From assembly GCA_001414485.1 (NCBI GenBank), contig LLEY01000089.1:1-64000 (forward strand): 64,000 bases of DNA. Reading direction: 5' to 3'. The stretch is from Calycina herbarum. Lineage: Eukaryota; Ascomycota; Leotiomycetes; Helotiales; Pezizellaceae. The translations under genes were made by a program, and so were the position numbers. Shown one piece after another: positions 12,428-24,000 of this stretch (its first letter is position 1; each line of letters opens with the position of its first letter). The notes under the pieces are model-generated. The model was not told the origin of the DNA. It searched no databases and worked only from the letters and a program-made list of their open reading frames with translations.

Positions 12428-14465
12428 ATGAGCTTACAAACCGCCGGGGATATTCCCATCCTCATCTCCTCCGAGAACTCGGGGTCGGAGCGTCGAATCA
12501 CGCCCTCATGGACCATCGGTCAGCTCAAGGCAAAGCTGGAGCCTGTCACCGGCATCCCACCACTGTCACAGAAACTCCTTCTGAAGCGCGCTGGTCAACC
12601 TTCACTCCCCATCGAAGCCAACGATGAGGAGAATACTCAATTGGCAGCGTTCTCCCTCGCACCTTACTCCGAAATACTGGTAAGTGATGTCTCTATTCGC
12701 TCGGCAACGTCAGATTTGGCCGTGTACGATGGTGGTGGTTTCGTCTCGCGAAACAACGTGATACATTGTGATGAGTGCCGATGCCGTTTTGGGAATTCCC
12801 CGCAGGGCTATCGCCATCAGTCATGAACCACTCCGTGCACTTTTTGGCGGGGCACGTTTGGGATACGACATCGGGCCCTGGGGGACGTTGGAAACAGAAA
12901 TACATGGAAGCAAGTCACTTTTTGTATGATCTTCCACAAACTGTGGGACACGACAAGATGCGAGAGGAATCCATGGCGACCGTCGACCCATACCCGGCCA
13001 TTATCCTTGGATGGGGAACTGACTCGGAATCACATCCTCTGATGAACTGTTTGTCAAGTGACATTTCAGAAGTACGGTCTCAATTTCTTCAATTTGTATG
13101 GTTCAAAAGTTGTTCTTCTCAAGACACTATGGGCCGTTACATGACAAGTGTAGTACCATTCCAAGCCCGTGGGATCATTTCCACTAGACAAGAGGCTTGA
13201 GGAGTCAGGTGTCACGGTCCGAACCATCGGAGCAACAGTCATGGATGATTGTAACTTTTCTGGGACGGGCAAGCAAAAGAAAACTCCATTCTTTTGTTGG
13301 CCGCTGTACAATGATATGCTTCTTCTTTTGCTTGTGTAGAGTGCGCTAGTATGGCAACACCGCCCCCCCCCCCCCCCTTTTTTTTTTTTGTTTTGGTTAA
13401 GGACATCTGTAGAGAAACATTAGCAGATCTATGTCCTGGGCGAGGGTGGACCAGGGTTCTCGAACACGGACTTCTTTTTTGTTCTGGACAACGGTCTATA
13501 TGATCCTTCCATGTTCTCTTGTTCTTTTGCGGCAACCAGGTGTGCTTCCTGTAAAGCTTTTTGTCATTCAACCTTGCTGAGGATTATTGGTCTAGACACA
13601 ATACCCATCAAGGGAGAAACGTTACAATCCAAAATTCCTTTTCAACTCCAAGTTTCTAGTCTCAAATCCCCAATAAATTCCGATCTCAAATCTTTTCTCG
13701 AATTCCCACTTATCCAATCGGAAAATTTATGTTTGAAGTTTCGAATCTTGGGTATCCTCTTCCTGAAGATTCCCCCATGTGTCACATCACAGCCACTATC
13801 ACATCTTACCTCTCGACACATCTCTATCCGGCCCCAGCACAAACACAAACACACTCCACAATCCAGAATCCACACCTTCTCTTCTCTCAAAACTTGTTTT
13901 ACATTCTTCCATTCATCTACACGAGGCGAAGCTAACTCCTGTCTTTGTCGTTTAGGTCTCCGACACCCGACCCGCCGGCCAACGAGAAAATTACACGGAC
14001 GCCAGCAAAGTGAAAAAATACGAGCTCCCACCCGCCATCTACGAAACCAAGTCTGATTCCGTGCTCGCCTGGAAGAAAGCTAATAAACTCGGCCGTTTCG
14101 ATCCTGAGGCTCCTGCTATCGTTGCTGCTCGTATCGCTGCGCATTCCGACGAAATCAAGAATCGTGGTATTGAGGTTGGTAAGAGGTGTCGTGTTGGGGG
14201 TGAGGATGAGAAGAGGGGGGTTGTTATGTATGTTGGTGAGGTGGAGGCTATTGCTAACAAAGAGGGTGATAACGGGAAGGGGGAGTGGGTTGGGGTTAGA
14301 CTTGATGAGCCGGTGGGGAAGAATGATGGGAGTTTAGGGGGTAAGCGGTATTGGGGGAAGGAGGGGGATGGGAAGTTTGGGGTTTTTGTTAGGGGGGAAC
14401 GGGTTGAGGTTGGGGAGTGGCCGGTTGTTGATGATTTGGAGGATGAGGATATGGATGAGCTTTGA
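12428..14465 (+). CDS. ALF1: Tubulin-folding cofactor B (Alf1-like, CAP-Gly)
   Basis: Chaperone that binds alpha-tubulin and passes it on for alpha/beta dimer assembly. Exons are 12428-12679 and 13956-14465, giving 253 aa, the size of yeast Alf1. Residues 1-84 form the ubiquitin-like domain (ends LAAFSLAPYSEIL). Exon 2 continues in frame as VSDTRPAGQRENYTDASKVK, matching the usual family linker. The CAP-Gly domain is at about 165-240 (GEWVGVRLDEP, then the GKNDGS groove motif, then KRYWG and KFGVFV). The protein ends with the acidic DEDMDEL, which mimics the tubulin tail. The single intron is 1276 bp, with donor GTAAGT at 12680 and acceptor TTTAG at 13955. The CAP-Gly part of exon 2 uses G/T-rich codons unlike exon 1, but the protein is well conserved. 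Confidence 0.88.
12680..13955 (+). other. Long (1276-bp) intron of TBCB gene
   Basis: GTAAGT donor, GCTAACTCC branch-like site at 13931 and TTTAG acceptor. Frame and protein family join perfectly across it. Inside is a C15T12 homopolymer tract at 13363-13389. I saw no tRNA, 5S gene or protein domain inside. Confidence 0.75.
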
Positions 14466-17400
14466 GTGGGAGATGGTAGATGGGATAGATGAGATCAGGT
14501 GTGGTGGGCTTCATTCTAGTTGCGTTGTGAATCAAAAGTCTCTCGAAAGGAAAGTGTCATTTCGTCAGTTTTTCTCCTTGAGCAAAATGAGTTCTTCCCT
14601 TATCTTGTTTCCACCACTCTCCCTTCAGCCAGCAGCAGATCTCTCATTCCGTAGCACAGCCAAGGTTTCAGTGAACTTGCCCGAGTTTCCCTCTCACTCG
14701 CTCTTATGTTAGCTATTACTTTATGTCATTCTCCATACTCAAGATCTTAGTTAAAAGGATTTAGAAGAACTCTTAGATACTTCTCTCACTTGTTCACTCG
14801 TGAGAAATTTTGAATAGAGAGGCGACGGTGATTCACTACTTTTTTTTTCTTTCCTTCTCGCCCGTAGATAAGCAGTGCCAGCCTGAAGTTCAATGTAGTT
14901 GGTAAAATGAAATGTTATGATTATAGGTCCCCGCCGATTGGTGGTAGCTGGCACTTCTTTCATCGCGTGGCTAATACTTAGGATATCTATTCTAATGCTC
15001 GAATTTTAACGCTGAAATCTATTAGACTCTTCTTTTCCTCTTTTCCTAGTTTACGTCTAAGATTCTTATCTGAATTTTTGATTCTAGTAGCGAGGTAGGA
15101 TTTGTTGTCGTTTGGGGGGTTTGGTGTCGATTTTATTTCATTCGTTCGTTTTGTTGGACTTTGAGAGGGGATGCGTGGGCGGTTTTTGGGGTTTGGGTTT
15201 TTATGGGAGATGTAGGATGAGGATGAGGATGAGAGGGAACTGGGGAAATTTCTTCCGAGGATTCCTGGAAAGGGGGATGAAGCAGTCCGCTGGTTTTATT
15301 CGTGTCTTTTTTTCTCTCTCGCTGGTCGTGAGAGGGGTGAGTGTTCTTTTGTGTAGATGTACTCTCCATCTTCATTTTCATCTCCGAGTTGTGGATGCTT
15401 TGGGATTACCTATGAAAAGTGATTTGAGGGAACATTGGGAAATCGAGGAGTGGGTGGGTTGTTTGGATGAACTTGGGGGATGGAAGGGATGGAGTTAGTT
15501 AGTATACGGGAAGGGAGGTAGAGACCGGCTTCAAGGGGAGGGGTGGTGGTAGTATAAATACCACAGGCTATTTTCTCTTCTGCTATGGACTCACAGAGCA
15601 CTAGATATGACACTGCCAAATGTGTTTCTTCCTCGTCATGTCGATCCTTATGGGTTATGGGGAATCTAACTTGTGTTTGAGACGGGGTTGAGAATCTGCT
15701 GTTGTTGGTGACTTGTATGTCTCAAGGAAAGAAAAGCTTTGTGTTTATTGTTTTTTTTTGGTAGAGAATGGTTTGTCTTCGGAGGAGAAGTTGTTGTCGA
15801 TTTGCTTCTTGCTGTCGTTTGTTTCGGTTTTCTACGTAGGGATGGCTATCCTCTTGATTACGAAATTTGTAGCCATGGCTCGATTCTTTCGCGAGGTTTC
15901 GGTATCGAGTTGGCCGTCGCCAACGTGCTTTTGTCTAGAGTATTTGGATGCCTTTCTTAGAGCGGTCAACATTGTAGAAGTCTTGGCCTTTCTCGTTGTG
16001 GGGCTTTGACGGTAGTTATATTCTTCAATTTGATTTTTCCGGGGACTTGACTGTATTGGGAAGATAGAAATTACTCTATTTCGACTCGAGAGGTTTTAGA
16101 CAATTATAGATGTTGTTATAGGTGTTGTCTAAGAAGAATCAGGACTCTTGTGAACAATATTTTAAGGCAGAACGCTTAGTTGAAGTTGATTCTGTTCCCC
16201 TCACTCATTCACTTATGATACAGTGCGAAGTGGTGTGATTCACTTCCACATTTCCCACTCCATGGTTTGCTGAAGGCTGGTGTATTGTATAAAGACTGCC
16301 AGAACATTCTTTTGGGAAAAGACGCAAGACAAGTGGAAGAAGACGTCGCCGCGTCAAGACTGCGGACTAGGCCTGGAGGATGGTCGACAGGAGCTACATC
16401 TATGGTGTAGAAGCTTTAAATTTGTTCCTGGACTCACACTTGCCTCTCTTCTCATCTTCTCGTGGTCTAGGTTTAAATGTTTTGCCTGAATGTTTTACTT
16501 TGTTGTTGAGATATAGGCTGTTGTCTATTAGAGATGTAATGTCAATTTTATTATATTCGTTCATTTGCACGTTCAGGTTTCAAATGCTGCTTGCGGGGTA
16601 GTTTGGGTTTGGATAAAAGGTGGTATCCGAGGATAAGAGTAGACTTGGATAATGTTTATAAGTGGGGTTATTAAGAGATGGGAATAGGTTACAGAGAGCC
16701 AAATGCCTCGATGTCAGTCAGTTTTTGCTACTAGTTATAACTAGTAAATATACTTACTCTAAAGTATTACCTTATTATTTACCTTAAATCTTATATTAAG
16801 AGTCCTTCTTTTATAGTACTTCTTCTATATCTTAATAACAGCTATCTATTATAACTTTAAGATTTCTTATTTCTTACTTAATACTTCTACTCTACTTTTC
16901 ACTACTAGTGTCTCCTCTTCTATAACGTTGTTCTTAACGTAGATTTCTACTAATAGATAAAAATTATAAATAGCGTAGTATTATAGGCTTGTTCTAATTA
17001 TAGTATAATATAAGTTATTATAAGTGAATTCTACTAATACTAGCTTTAAAGCCTAGTTATCTTAGTAGTAGTTGTAATAATATCTTAGGTATTTGTTAGA
17101 TTTATAATTAACACCTAGGAGATGGTTCTAGAATCGAGGCTAATTACGTGAGATAGAATGCTCTCGAAGTATTCTAACGTATATATAAACCCCTACTTCT
17201 CTTACTCTCTTAAAGAGTTTGAGAGACATAATACAAAGCATTTTTGCAACAACATACCAAAGAAACCGACATAAACATGAAAAACCAACCCTTTCAACCA
17301 AAGACCTCTCATCAGTCAAGAGACACACAAGCCGAACAAGTATAACATGGTTTCCCCGTGGACCCAAGGCCAACACACCCAAGAAGCTCAAGTGAATACT

Positions 17401-18136
17401 TCCACTGAATGAATTGACGAAAAATAAGCCAACGTACTTCCCCCCGTCAAATCCCTTGAAAGTTCAACATAAAAAGGTAAGCAGTACGTTTCACCGCCGA
17501 AATCTCAACTACTGTCGAAACCCCTCTCTACGTTCGCTCGTTTACGAACAGGATCGTATGTCTTCTCGGAACCCGAAATCCTAGAAAAAGAAAGAAAAAC
17601 CCACAGATCCGCTTCCCTTGCTTCCAAGCCTTCTCTTTTGCCCGCGCTCACCGACACCATGAATTCTCTGTGTGCGTATTTTTGTGTCTGCCTCTGGAGA
17701 AACATCAAGCAGCCGGAGATATAAGTAGGCCAATACTAGGAAGCCCGTCTCTTTCCTCCCTGCGTTCACAATTATTCCACTGCCACGGTTCTTCTCCTGC
17801 TCCTCGAGAGAAGACCCCACATCAGAATCCATACCAAAACAAACCATGGTGTAACAACGTATTTGATTTGTTTGTCAAGCCCCCATCGACGCCTTATACA
17901 GACAATACAAAGAGTTCCCATATTCACAGGTAGTAGTGTAATCACATATCTACAATTATCACCTCCCAAAAATCCATCCCATGCAATCCAATGCTTTCAA
18001 TCCCTCTGTCCCTTTCTCAATACCCATCAAGTCCACATTATCCCACACATATCCCTGGAGTCCCCCATCACCCAAAAAGAAAACGCCTCCACCTCGAAAT
18101 CCCCAAAACGTATTGTTGCATATCCATCACCATTCA
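14466..18136. other. 3.7-kb gene-poor region
   Basis: Lies between the convergent TBCB and Zn2Cys6 genes. Composition shifts from G/T-rich (14.5-16.6 kb) to AT-rich (16.7-17.2 kb) to C/A-rich (17.3-18.1 kb). No protein-like ORF or RNA gene recognised. The two ends should carry the 3' UTRs. Confidence 0.45.
16725..17200. repeat. AT-rich relic, probably RIP-degraded repeat
   Basis: Almost entirely A, T, TA, CT and AG dinucleotides, with very few CA/TG or CG. This is the same texture as the mutated transposon interior at 34-42 kb. Limits are approximate. No element family can be read from it. Confidence 0.5.
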
Positions 18137-20474
18137 TCAACTCCCCCCGCCACTCTGTCCACCACCAGCCTGCCCTTGCCCTTGCCCCGAACTCCCATTC
18201 TCAGCAAGCATCATCCCATCCAACCTCAGCAACCCCAAAGACATCAACCCATTCCCCGTATTCCCACTTCCGATTCGCATAGCCCACCTCCATCTCGCGA
18301 CTAGGTCTTTGACCTCGTTCGATTCGGGGTCGTCTTCGAAGACGACGTGGAGTTGCATGAGGAAGGAGGAGGCGATTGCGAAGTTGGCGCGGGACCCTGG
18401 GATATAAATGTTAGCAAGGAGAAGAGAAAGGAGGAAATTGGTTAGGGGGAGATTACAAGAATGCCAAAATGCATCTAACGCTCCGCGACCAAGATGTTCC
18501 ACAAATTCCACAACATCCTTCGCACATTGTTTAGCGCCTTGTCGTACTGCGCGAACAGCTTCTCCGCCGCCGGAAACCTCCTCTGCACTTAGATTTTCCA
18601 GTGGCCGTAGGAGAGCGCGGAAAAGTGTCATTTGCGTAACAATATACGCAAGAGAAAGCGAAGGATTCCCACTCAACCTCGCCGAACCCAAAGAATCATT
18701 CCGCTCCGGTTGTCGAATCGCTAGCGAAGGAGGTAAAGAATCATTCCAATTCTTCAATCGCTGTCGCAAATCACGCGCAATATGTATCGAAGCCTGGAAG
18801 TCCTTAGAAGTCCGTTGCGTAGCACGAAGAGAGTAATATGAATCCATGATATCGCTCAATATGGTAGTGAGTTCGGATAATAGGCGGAAATGGGTGGTAT
18901 CTGCTTCCGGCTCCAGGAAACCGGGTATGGCATTTTGGTTTGGGTCGATGGATGGTCCTTCAAGGTCGTTATCAGTAAGTGGTAGAACGTCAACATCGTC
19001 TACTCGGATGTGACTTGGCATTCCTGCTCCCAGTGATGCCCATTTGTCCATGACGAAGACTCCAAACCAGAGCCTCCTCCGTAAAGTGATTTCCCATGCC
19101 GGTAAACTCGACCAATCACTGCACTCTCTGCTAAGTCCAAGGGTTTGAGCAAGACTAACTGTCCACCCTACCAAACTCGTCTTCCATGGTGTATCAGTCG
19201 TGAATCGGTTTGTGGGAGCGCGCTGTAGTAATAAGAGACAAGCTTGTAGCGTAGCAAGTCGTGGGGTATGTAGTTCCTGGGTAACGGAAATCCAAGCAAT
19301 TCGGAAAAGTTGATGTGCTGGAGGAGGATTGTGAACAATGGTCGTAGCAAGAAGATCGTCATATAACATAAATGGTAAAGCCGTGGCGTATATAGCAGAA
19401 AGTAAAGATAGCGGCAATTCTTGAAGTACTGACGGAGACAGTACTCCATTTGGACATATCTCGCTTTTACAAATGATAGGAAAATAGGGGTATACAAAAC
19501 GATTGAACAGTCCAACCAGTCGGAGAGCCTCGTTTTCAGTAAACATTTCTGCGATATCTGAACGGATTTTTGCCAGCACTTCGTCTTCGACTCGAGGTTC
19601 GCCCTTTTGGGCGAGACTGTCGTCGGCTAGCATGAACACCACTGGGGGTTCTCCCTTCGCATCTTGCATCCCGTTTTGACTCGAGTTGCTCTTGATCCGC
19701 CGGTAGGTCAACTTTGATATTGTACACTCATCGTTATCATCATAAGGATAATGGCGTAGCAGGTATGGGTTCGATTCCCCCGTTTCCCCTATAAATCGTG
19801 CCGACCTCGTCAACTGCGAGTCCAGCGGCCGAACTCGTACGCCGCCTGGCATCATGTATAGATTGGGGTCCATGTTGTACAATGGCGATCCATCTCGTAA
19901 CTGTTGTAGCTGGTTCGGGGAGGATTGTTGCTCGAGCCCATTCTCCCCATTCAACCCGTTGAAGGAACTCTCATGGCTATACTGGGCAATAAAGCCTGGG
20001 CTCAATTGGTTCGTGGTGACATCGAAATTCTGCAAGGGAGCTGGGTGATGGTGTGTTAGTCAGATGCATCCAATTCTTCTCGTCGGCATGAAATATGGAT
20101 GTTCTACCTTGTCCTGCTGGAGCTGACCCGCTTGCCTCGCCGCCGTTGGTAGCATTTGGTCTCCTCTTCTTCTTTGGCCGTTCCACAAAGGTACACTCAC
20201 GGCCATGTGAGGAACACAGCTGGCATGGCGGGGAGAGGTTTATCTTGCATGCGACTTGTCTTGCGCGACAAAAGTCACACGGCCTATACTTCCGCGACTT
20301 GTAGAGACGAGGGCCCGGCTGGACAGAGGTGGTGGTCGTGGTCGGGGTCGCTAGCTCGAGGCCATGGAAGAAGTCGGTGGGGGAGAGGGAGGGGAGAGGG
20401 TAATTGTGCGAATGAGGGTGTTGATGGGCGTGTTGTGGGAGCTGGTGCGCATGCGCGTGGTGTTGCGAATCCAT
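18137..20474 (-). CDS. Zn2Cys6 transcription factor with fungal-specific domain
   Basis: Predicted nuclear regulator of 736 aa. Exons are 20474-20108, 20040-18457 and 18396-18137. The last intron is 60 bp without an in-frame stop, but splicing it gives the family-typical FWHSW/SRANFAIASSF junction. The N-terminus is His/Gln-rich. The zinc cluster uses Cys66, 69, 76, 84, 87 and 94 (CDFCRARQVAC, then CQLCSSHGREC), followed by the basic patch RPKKKRRP. The fungal transcription factor domain spans about 240-640 (SARFIGETGESNPYLLRHY, later FGVFVMDKWASLGAGMPSHI). It is transcribed divergently from the hydantoin racemase across 1.1 kb and heads the hydantoin cluster, so it is the obvious candidate pathway regulator. 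That role is inferred from position only. Similarity to the Dal81/TamA group of nitrogen regulators is possible but I cannot confirm it. Confidence 0.87.
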
Positions 20475-21578
20475 CGAGATAGAAGCAGACGGCTTCCTCT
20501 CGACCCACGGCCTGAGAGGCTGCAGCTGTCGAGCTCAGGCCGGTCAGGCAGGAGAGAGAGCGAGCGCTGTACCTCCCTCAGTGCCTTGGGAACTGAATCG
20601 CAGTACTGTAGGCACTGCACTTGAAGGGAACACTCTGGAGTGAAGCTCGCAGGCCCAAAAAAAGCAGCCAATCCCTTATCGCTATCGCTGTGTCGGAGCC
20701 TTACCTTGGGTGGTTGCGGTTGCGGAAGGGCGAGGGAGGTCTGTGGATTGAGGGAGAGGGAGAGTGGATGGAGTAACCAGTGGAATCGAATCGCTTCCCC
20801 CAACTCTGAAGCAACGAGGACAAAACGTGTGAGATGCTTCGGCGGACGGACAACTTTCAACTCGGCTCGGCTCCATAAACATCGAGACGAAACGAGGCGA
20901 GTCGACACGAGGGAAAAGGAGAGACCAGGCCGACGGGAAGATAGAAACACGCGCCAGTTTGCGGGGCGTCGCAGTGAAACGCTCCATGGTCATGGTCATC
21001 AACGACGGCCAAGTCTTTGCCCGACGAAGCTATCTCCAGCGAGCGAGCGAGCGAGCTGTCTCCTCAGCTCGCGATGGCGATGGCCATGACGATGGCGTGG
21101 GCGACAGTTTGATACATCGTGAGAATATCGTTGTAATGAGGCGCTAGGGGCTGGAGATGCAAGCCTAGCCACCGAATTACTGATCATGGTGTTTGTGTTT
21201 GCTTGTGAGATTTCCACCTTTGGTTGGAGGTATTGTGGCAAACAGAGAAGCCATATCTCCCTCCCACCATTGGTTGAAGTCAACCTCGGATTGGTAAAAT
21301 TCCCATCAATTCCTGACGGGCAGTCTCGACTCAACTTCTTTTGATAGCTATCTCAGTCTCTATTGTTTTTCTTAAGACAATAGCTATTTGTCTCTTGAAT
21401 TCCCTTCTGCTTCAGTTCATTCCCGCAAACCATTCGGTCACCCTTATACTTTTTCATCTTTACCCTTCCTTCCACCAGCTAAGAATCAAGAAGCTATCCA
21501 TAATCACACTTGAAGCTCTCATCTCACTTTCTCATTTCAACACTCTCTCATTTGAACTCATTCATCCTCAACTTCACA
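20475..21578. promoter_or_regulatory. Shared divergent promoter region, regulator / hydantoin racemase
   Basis: 1.1 kb between the two start codons. The regulator-proximal half is GC-rich and the racemase-proximal half is T/C-rich, with pyrimidine tracts typical of fungal core promoters. An inverted pair of GATA sites lies at 21342-21353. No ORF here looks real. Confidence 0.55.
21342..21353. promoter_or_regulatory. Inverted pair of GATA-type (HGATAR) sites
   Basis: TGATAGCTATCT contains TGATAG on the plus strand and AGATAG on the minus strand, both fitting HGATAR, the site bound by AreA/Nit2-type nitrogen regulators. It lies about 225 bp upstream of the racemase start. Short motifs occur by chance, so function is not shown. 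Confidence 0.35.
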
Positions 21579-22373
21579 ATGGCCGAATCACCCCTCCTCT
21601 CAGTAACCGGCTCCTCAACCCGCCCCATCAACATCCTCCTCATAAACCCCAACGGCACCTCCTCAATGACAGAAGCCTGTCTCCGCTCCCTCGAACCAAC
21701 CCTCCCACCCCATTGCACAGTAACTGGCTTCACCTCTCCTCACCCCACCCCCTCAGCAATCGAAGGCCACCTGGACGGTGTCCTCTCCGCCGCAGCAGCA
21801 ATCCGAGGCGTCGTCCCCATAGCCGCAAAATACGATGCCTTCCTCGTCGCCTGCTTCAGCGCTCACCCTCTCATCAATGCCCTCCGAGAAGAGCTTTCCG
21901 GACCGGTAATCGGAATCATGGAAGCCTCACTTTATGCGGCAAGAATGCTGGGGGGACGACTCGGTGTTGTTGCTACGGGGGGACGAAGTAAGGTTATGCA
22001 TGAGGATGCGATTCGTATGTATGGGTTTGAAGGGTATAGTGTCGGTTGCGAGACTACGAATCTTGGGGTTCTTGAACTTGAGAGGTTGGATAGGGATAAA
22101 GTCCTAGGACTTGTGGGTGAGGCGGCGAAGAGATTGGTTCAAGGGAAGGGGGCGGATTGTATTGCTCTTGGATGTGCGGGGATGACGGAGATGAAGATTC
22201 GGTGTGAGGAGGCCGTTGGGGCTAAGGAGGCGGTTGCGCAGGTTATTGATGGTGTTGGGGTTGGGGTGCAGATTTTGATTGGATTGGTTAGGGAGGGACA
22301 TGTTACTGCGAAGGGGGGGATTTATAGGAGCTCAAAGACTGGAAGGGAGGCGAGAGGGCAGGATTGGTTGTGA
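21579..22373 (+). CDS. Asp/Glu/hydantoin racemase family protein (Dcg1/HyuE/HpxA-like)
   Basis: Single-exon 264-aa cofactor-independent racemase. Family members interconvert the enantiomers of 5-substituted hydantoins (HyuE) or allantoin (HpxA); yeast Dcg1 belongs here and sits in the DAL cluster. The N-terminal strand ILLINPNGTSSMTEA (about residues 19-33) is typical. The two catalytic cysteines are present: Cys92 in LVACFSAHP and Cys199 in IALGCAGM. Substrate-contacting stretches IGIMEASLYAA and LGVVATGG are also conserved. The ATG at 21579 follows a pyrimidine-rich leader and gives a family-length protein with about 15 extra N-terminal residues. It stands between the Zn2Cys6 regulator and the carbamoylase. 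With a hydantoinase and a D-carbamoylase next door, a hydantoin substrate is more likely than allantoin, but allantoin is not excluded. Confidence 0.88.
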   Translation: MAESPLLSVTGSSTRPINILLINPNGTSSMTEACLRSLEPTLPPHCTVTGFTSPHPTPSAIEGHLDGVLSAAAAIRGVVPIAAKYDAFLVACFSAHPLINALREELSGPVIGIMEASLYAARMLGGRLGVVATGGRSKVMHEDAIRMYGFEGYSVGCETTNLGVLELERLDRDKVLGLVGEAAKRLVQGKGADCIALGCAGMTEMKIRCEEAVGAKEAVAQVIDGVGVGVQILIGLVREGHVTAKGGIYRSSKTGREARGQDWL

Positions 22374-22856
22374 ATTGCCTGTGTTTTCAGTTTGTTGCAT
22401 TTTCAGGAGTTTTCTGCGTCCTACGGAGCTTTACTTTACTCCTTTGCTTATTTACTCAATTTCAAATTCAGTTATCAACGTTCGCTGCATGTAAGAGTTC
22501 GTGTCATACCGGAGTAAAATCCATATTGAAGTTTGGACAATTTACTAAGTCGAGCATACATCAGAGTATGTTAGAAGAAGGAGTTCAGAAATACTCAAGT
22601 CTTCATGTAAGTTCTATGTTTTGATTTCATTACCCTTTCTTCTCGTTTAATTTTATTTAATTCAAGGGGTGTACGACGAATGATGACTATCACAAAAAGT
22701 TGAGAGTTATTCACTCACACTTGAGTTCAGTTTCCGTATACCTGTAGAGCAAGTTTTCTTAAGTTCTCATGTCACTTTTTCTTTCTCTTCATTCGAGTGA
22801 TATATCATTTGAGACTTTAGCAAGATTTTGATTCTATATATCCGCGATTTCAATAA
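22374..22856. other. Tail-to-tail intergenic region
   Basis: 483 bp between the convergent racemase and carbamoylase stops. T/A-rich and should hold both 3' UTRs. Nothing else recognised. Confidence 0.5.
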
Positions 22857-24000
22857 CTACAAAAGCTCAATCTCCTCAACCCCAGTTCTCTCCGTAATAA
22901 GTCCATACATTTCCGTCCGTCTATGTCTCTTGAAATCAAAAGTTTTCTCCTTCCCCTGTCTACAATCCTCCAAATCAATTTCCGCGAACACAATCTCATC
23001 ATCCCTAGTCTTCGCTTCCGCCAACACATGGCCTTCAGGACTAGTAATACAACTTCCGCCAATGAGATCGTATTTTCCATCTTCGAGACCAGCTTTGGCC
23101 GCCGAGACGGAGAAGCAGGAGTTCATGTAGGAGTTGGATTGCATTACCTATCAGCGATCGCTCGTTAGTTTGTGAGAAATGGAGAGGGAGAGGGGGAATA
23201 TGCACGAGTTTATGATGAAAAACAGCATCCTCATCCGCCTCCTTAGGAGTCATAACCTTCCTCGTCCCCCAAAGATCCGGTGCAAAACCCGCAGTATTAT
23301 ACCCACAAAGCACAACCTCTACACCCTGTAACCCATAACATCTCCATCCCTCCGGCCATCTTCTATCATTACAGATCATCATTCCCATTATCGGATCCCC
23401 TTTTCCTTCCGTCTCACCCTCTGCTCCTTTCTTCAAAGCATCAGGTATCAAATCTGGAGTTCGGAAAGCTTTAAACCCTAAATCCCCAATACTAAAATAA
23501 CGTTTTTCGAGCTGATTCACGGCATCTGGGTTAGGGAAGGGCTCTACGGTTCCGGGGAGATGGATTTTTCTGTATTTCGCGATGACGGTGCTGCTTTTTG
23601 CAGAGAAATATATACTTGTATTAAACGTCTTTCCTTCTTTTGTTTTCTCGGCGAACCCGATTGAGATGTCGATTCCCAATTTTTTCGCCTCGTTGAAGAG
23701 GGCTTTTGTGTTGGGGGAGTTGGGAAGGTCGTCGTTTTCTTCGTAGTAAGAGGCTAGGAGGATGGGGTCTGTTATCAGGTGCCGGGGAAAGAAGGTTGTT
23801 AGGGATGTTTCTGGGAAGAGGACGAGCTGGAAAGTTGTTAGAGAAGAGTGTTTGGAATTGGATGGAGGAGGGTTTACTTGGGCACCGAGTGTTGAGGCTT
23901 GTTGGAGGAGAGCTATCATTCGGGAGATGGTTTCTTCTCTTTTTGAGGTTAGATGGACGGGACCCATTTGGGCGGCCGCGAGCTTGAGAATGCGTGGCAT
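22857..24000 (-). CDS. N-carbamoyl-D-amino-acid amidohydrolase (nitrilase superfamily)
   Basis: Hydrolyses N-carbamoyl-D-amino acids to D-amino acid, CO2 and NH3; predicted cytosolic, 344 aa. Exons are 24000-23878, 23826-23206 and 23147-22857. Intron 1 (51 bp) has no in-frame stop, but removing it joins TLGAQ to LVLFPETSLTTFFPRH exactly as in bacterial D-carbamoylases. The catalytic triad is Glu47 (LFPE), Lys128 (KYRKIHLPG) and Cys193 (MMICNDRRWPEGWR). Signature blocks match the D-specific family: LEKRYFSIGDLGF, GYNTAG, MQSNSYMNSCFSVSAAKAG and FDFKRHRRTEMYGLI. About 20 residues are inserted before the Cys block. Intron 2 has a weaker GTGCAT donor. The gene is divergent from the hydantoinase (940 bp apart) and tail-to-tail with the racemase. 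A beta-ureidopropionase role is less likely given the LTTFFPR and NDRRWPE signatures. Confidence 0.9.

Noticed and set aside
18137..18836. Plus-strand ORFs over the Zn2Cys6 gene
   Set aside because: Antisense shadows of a gene with clear domains on the minus strand.
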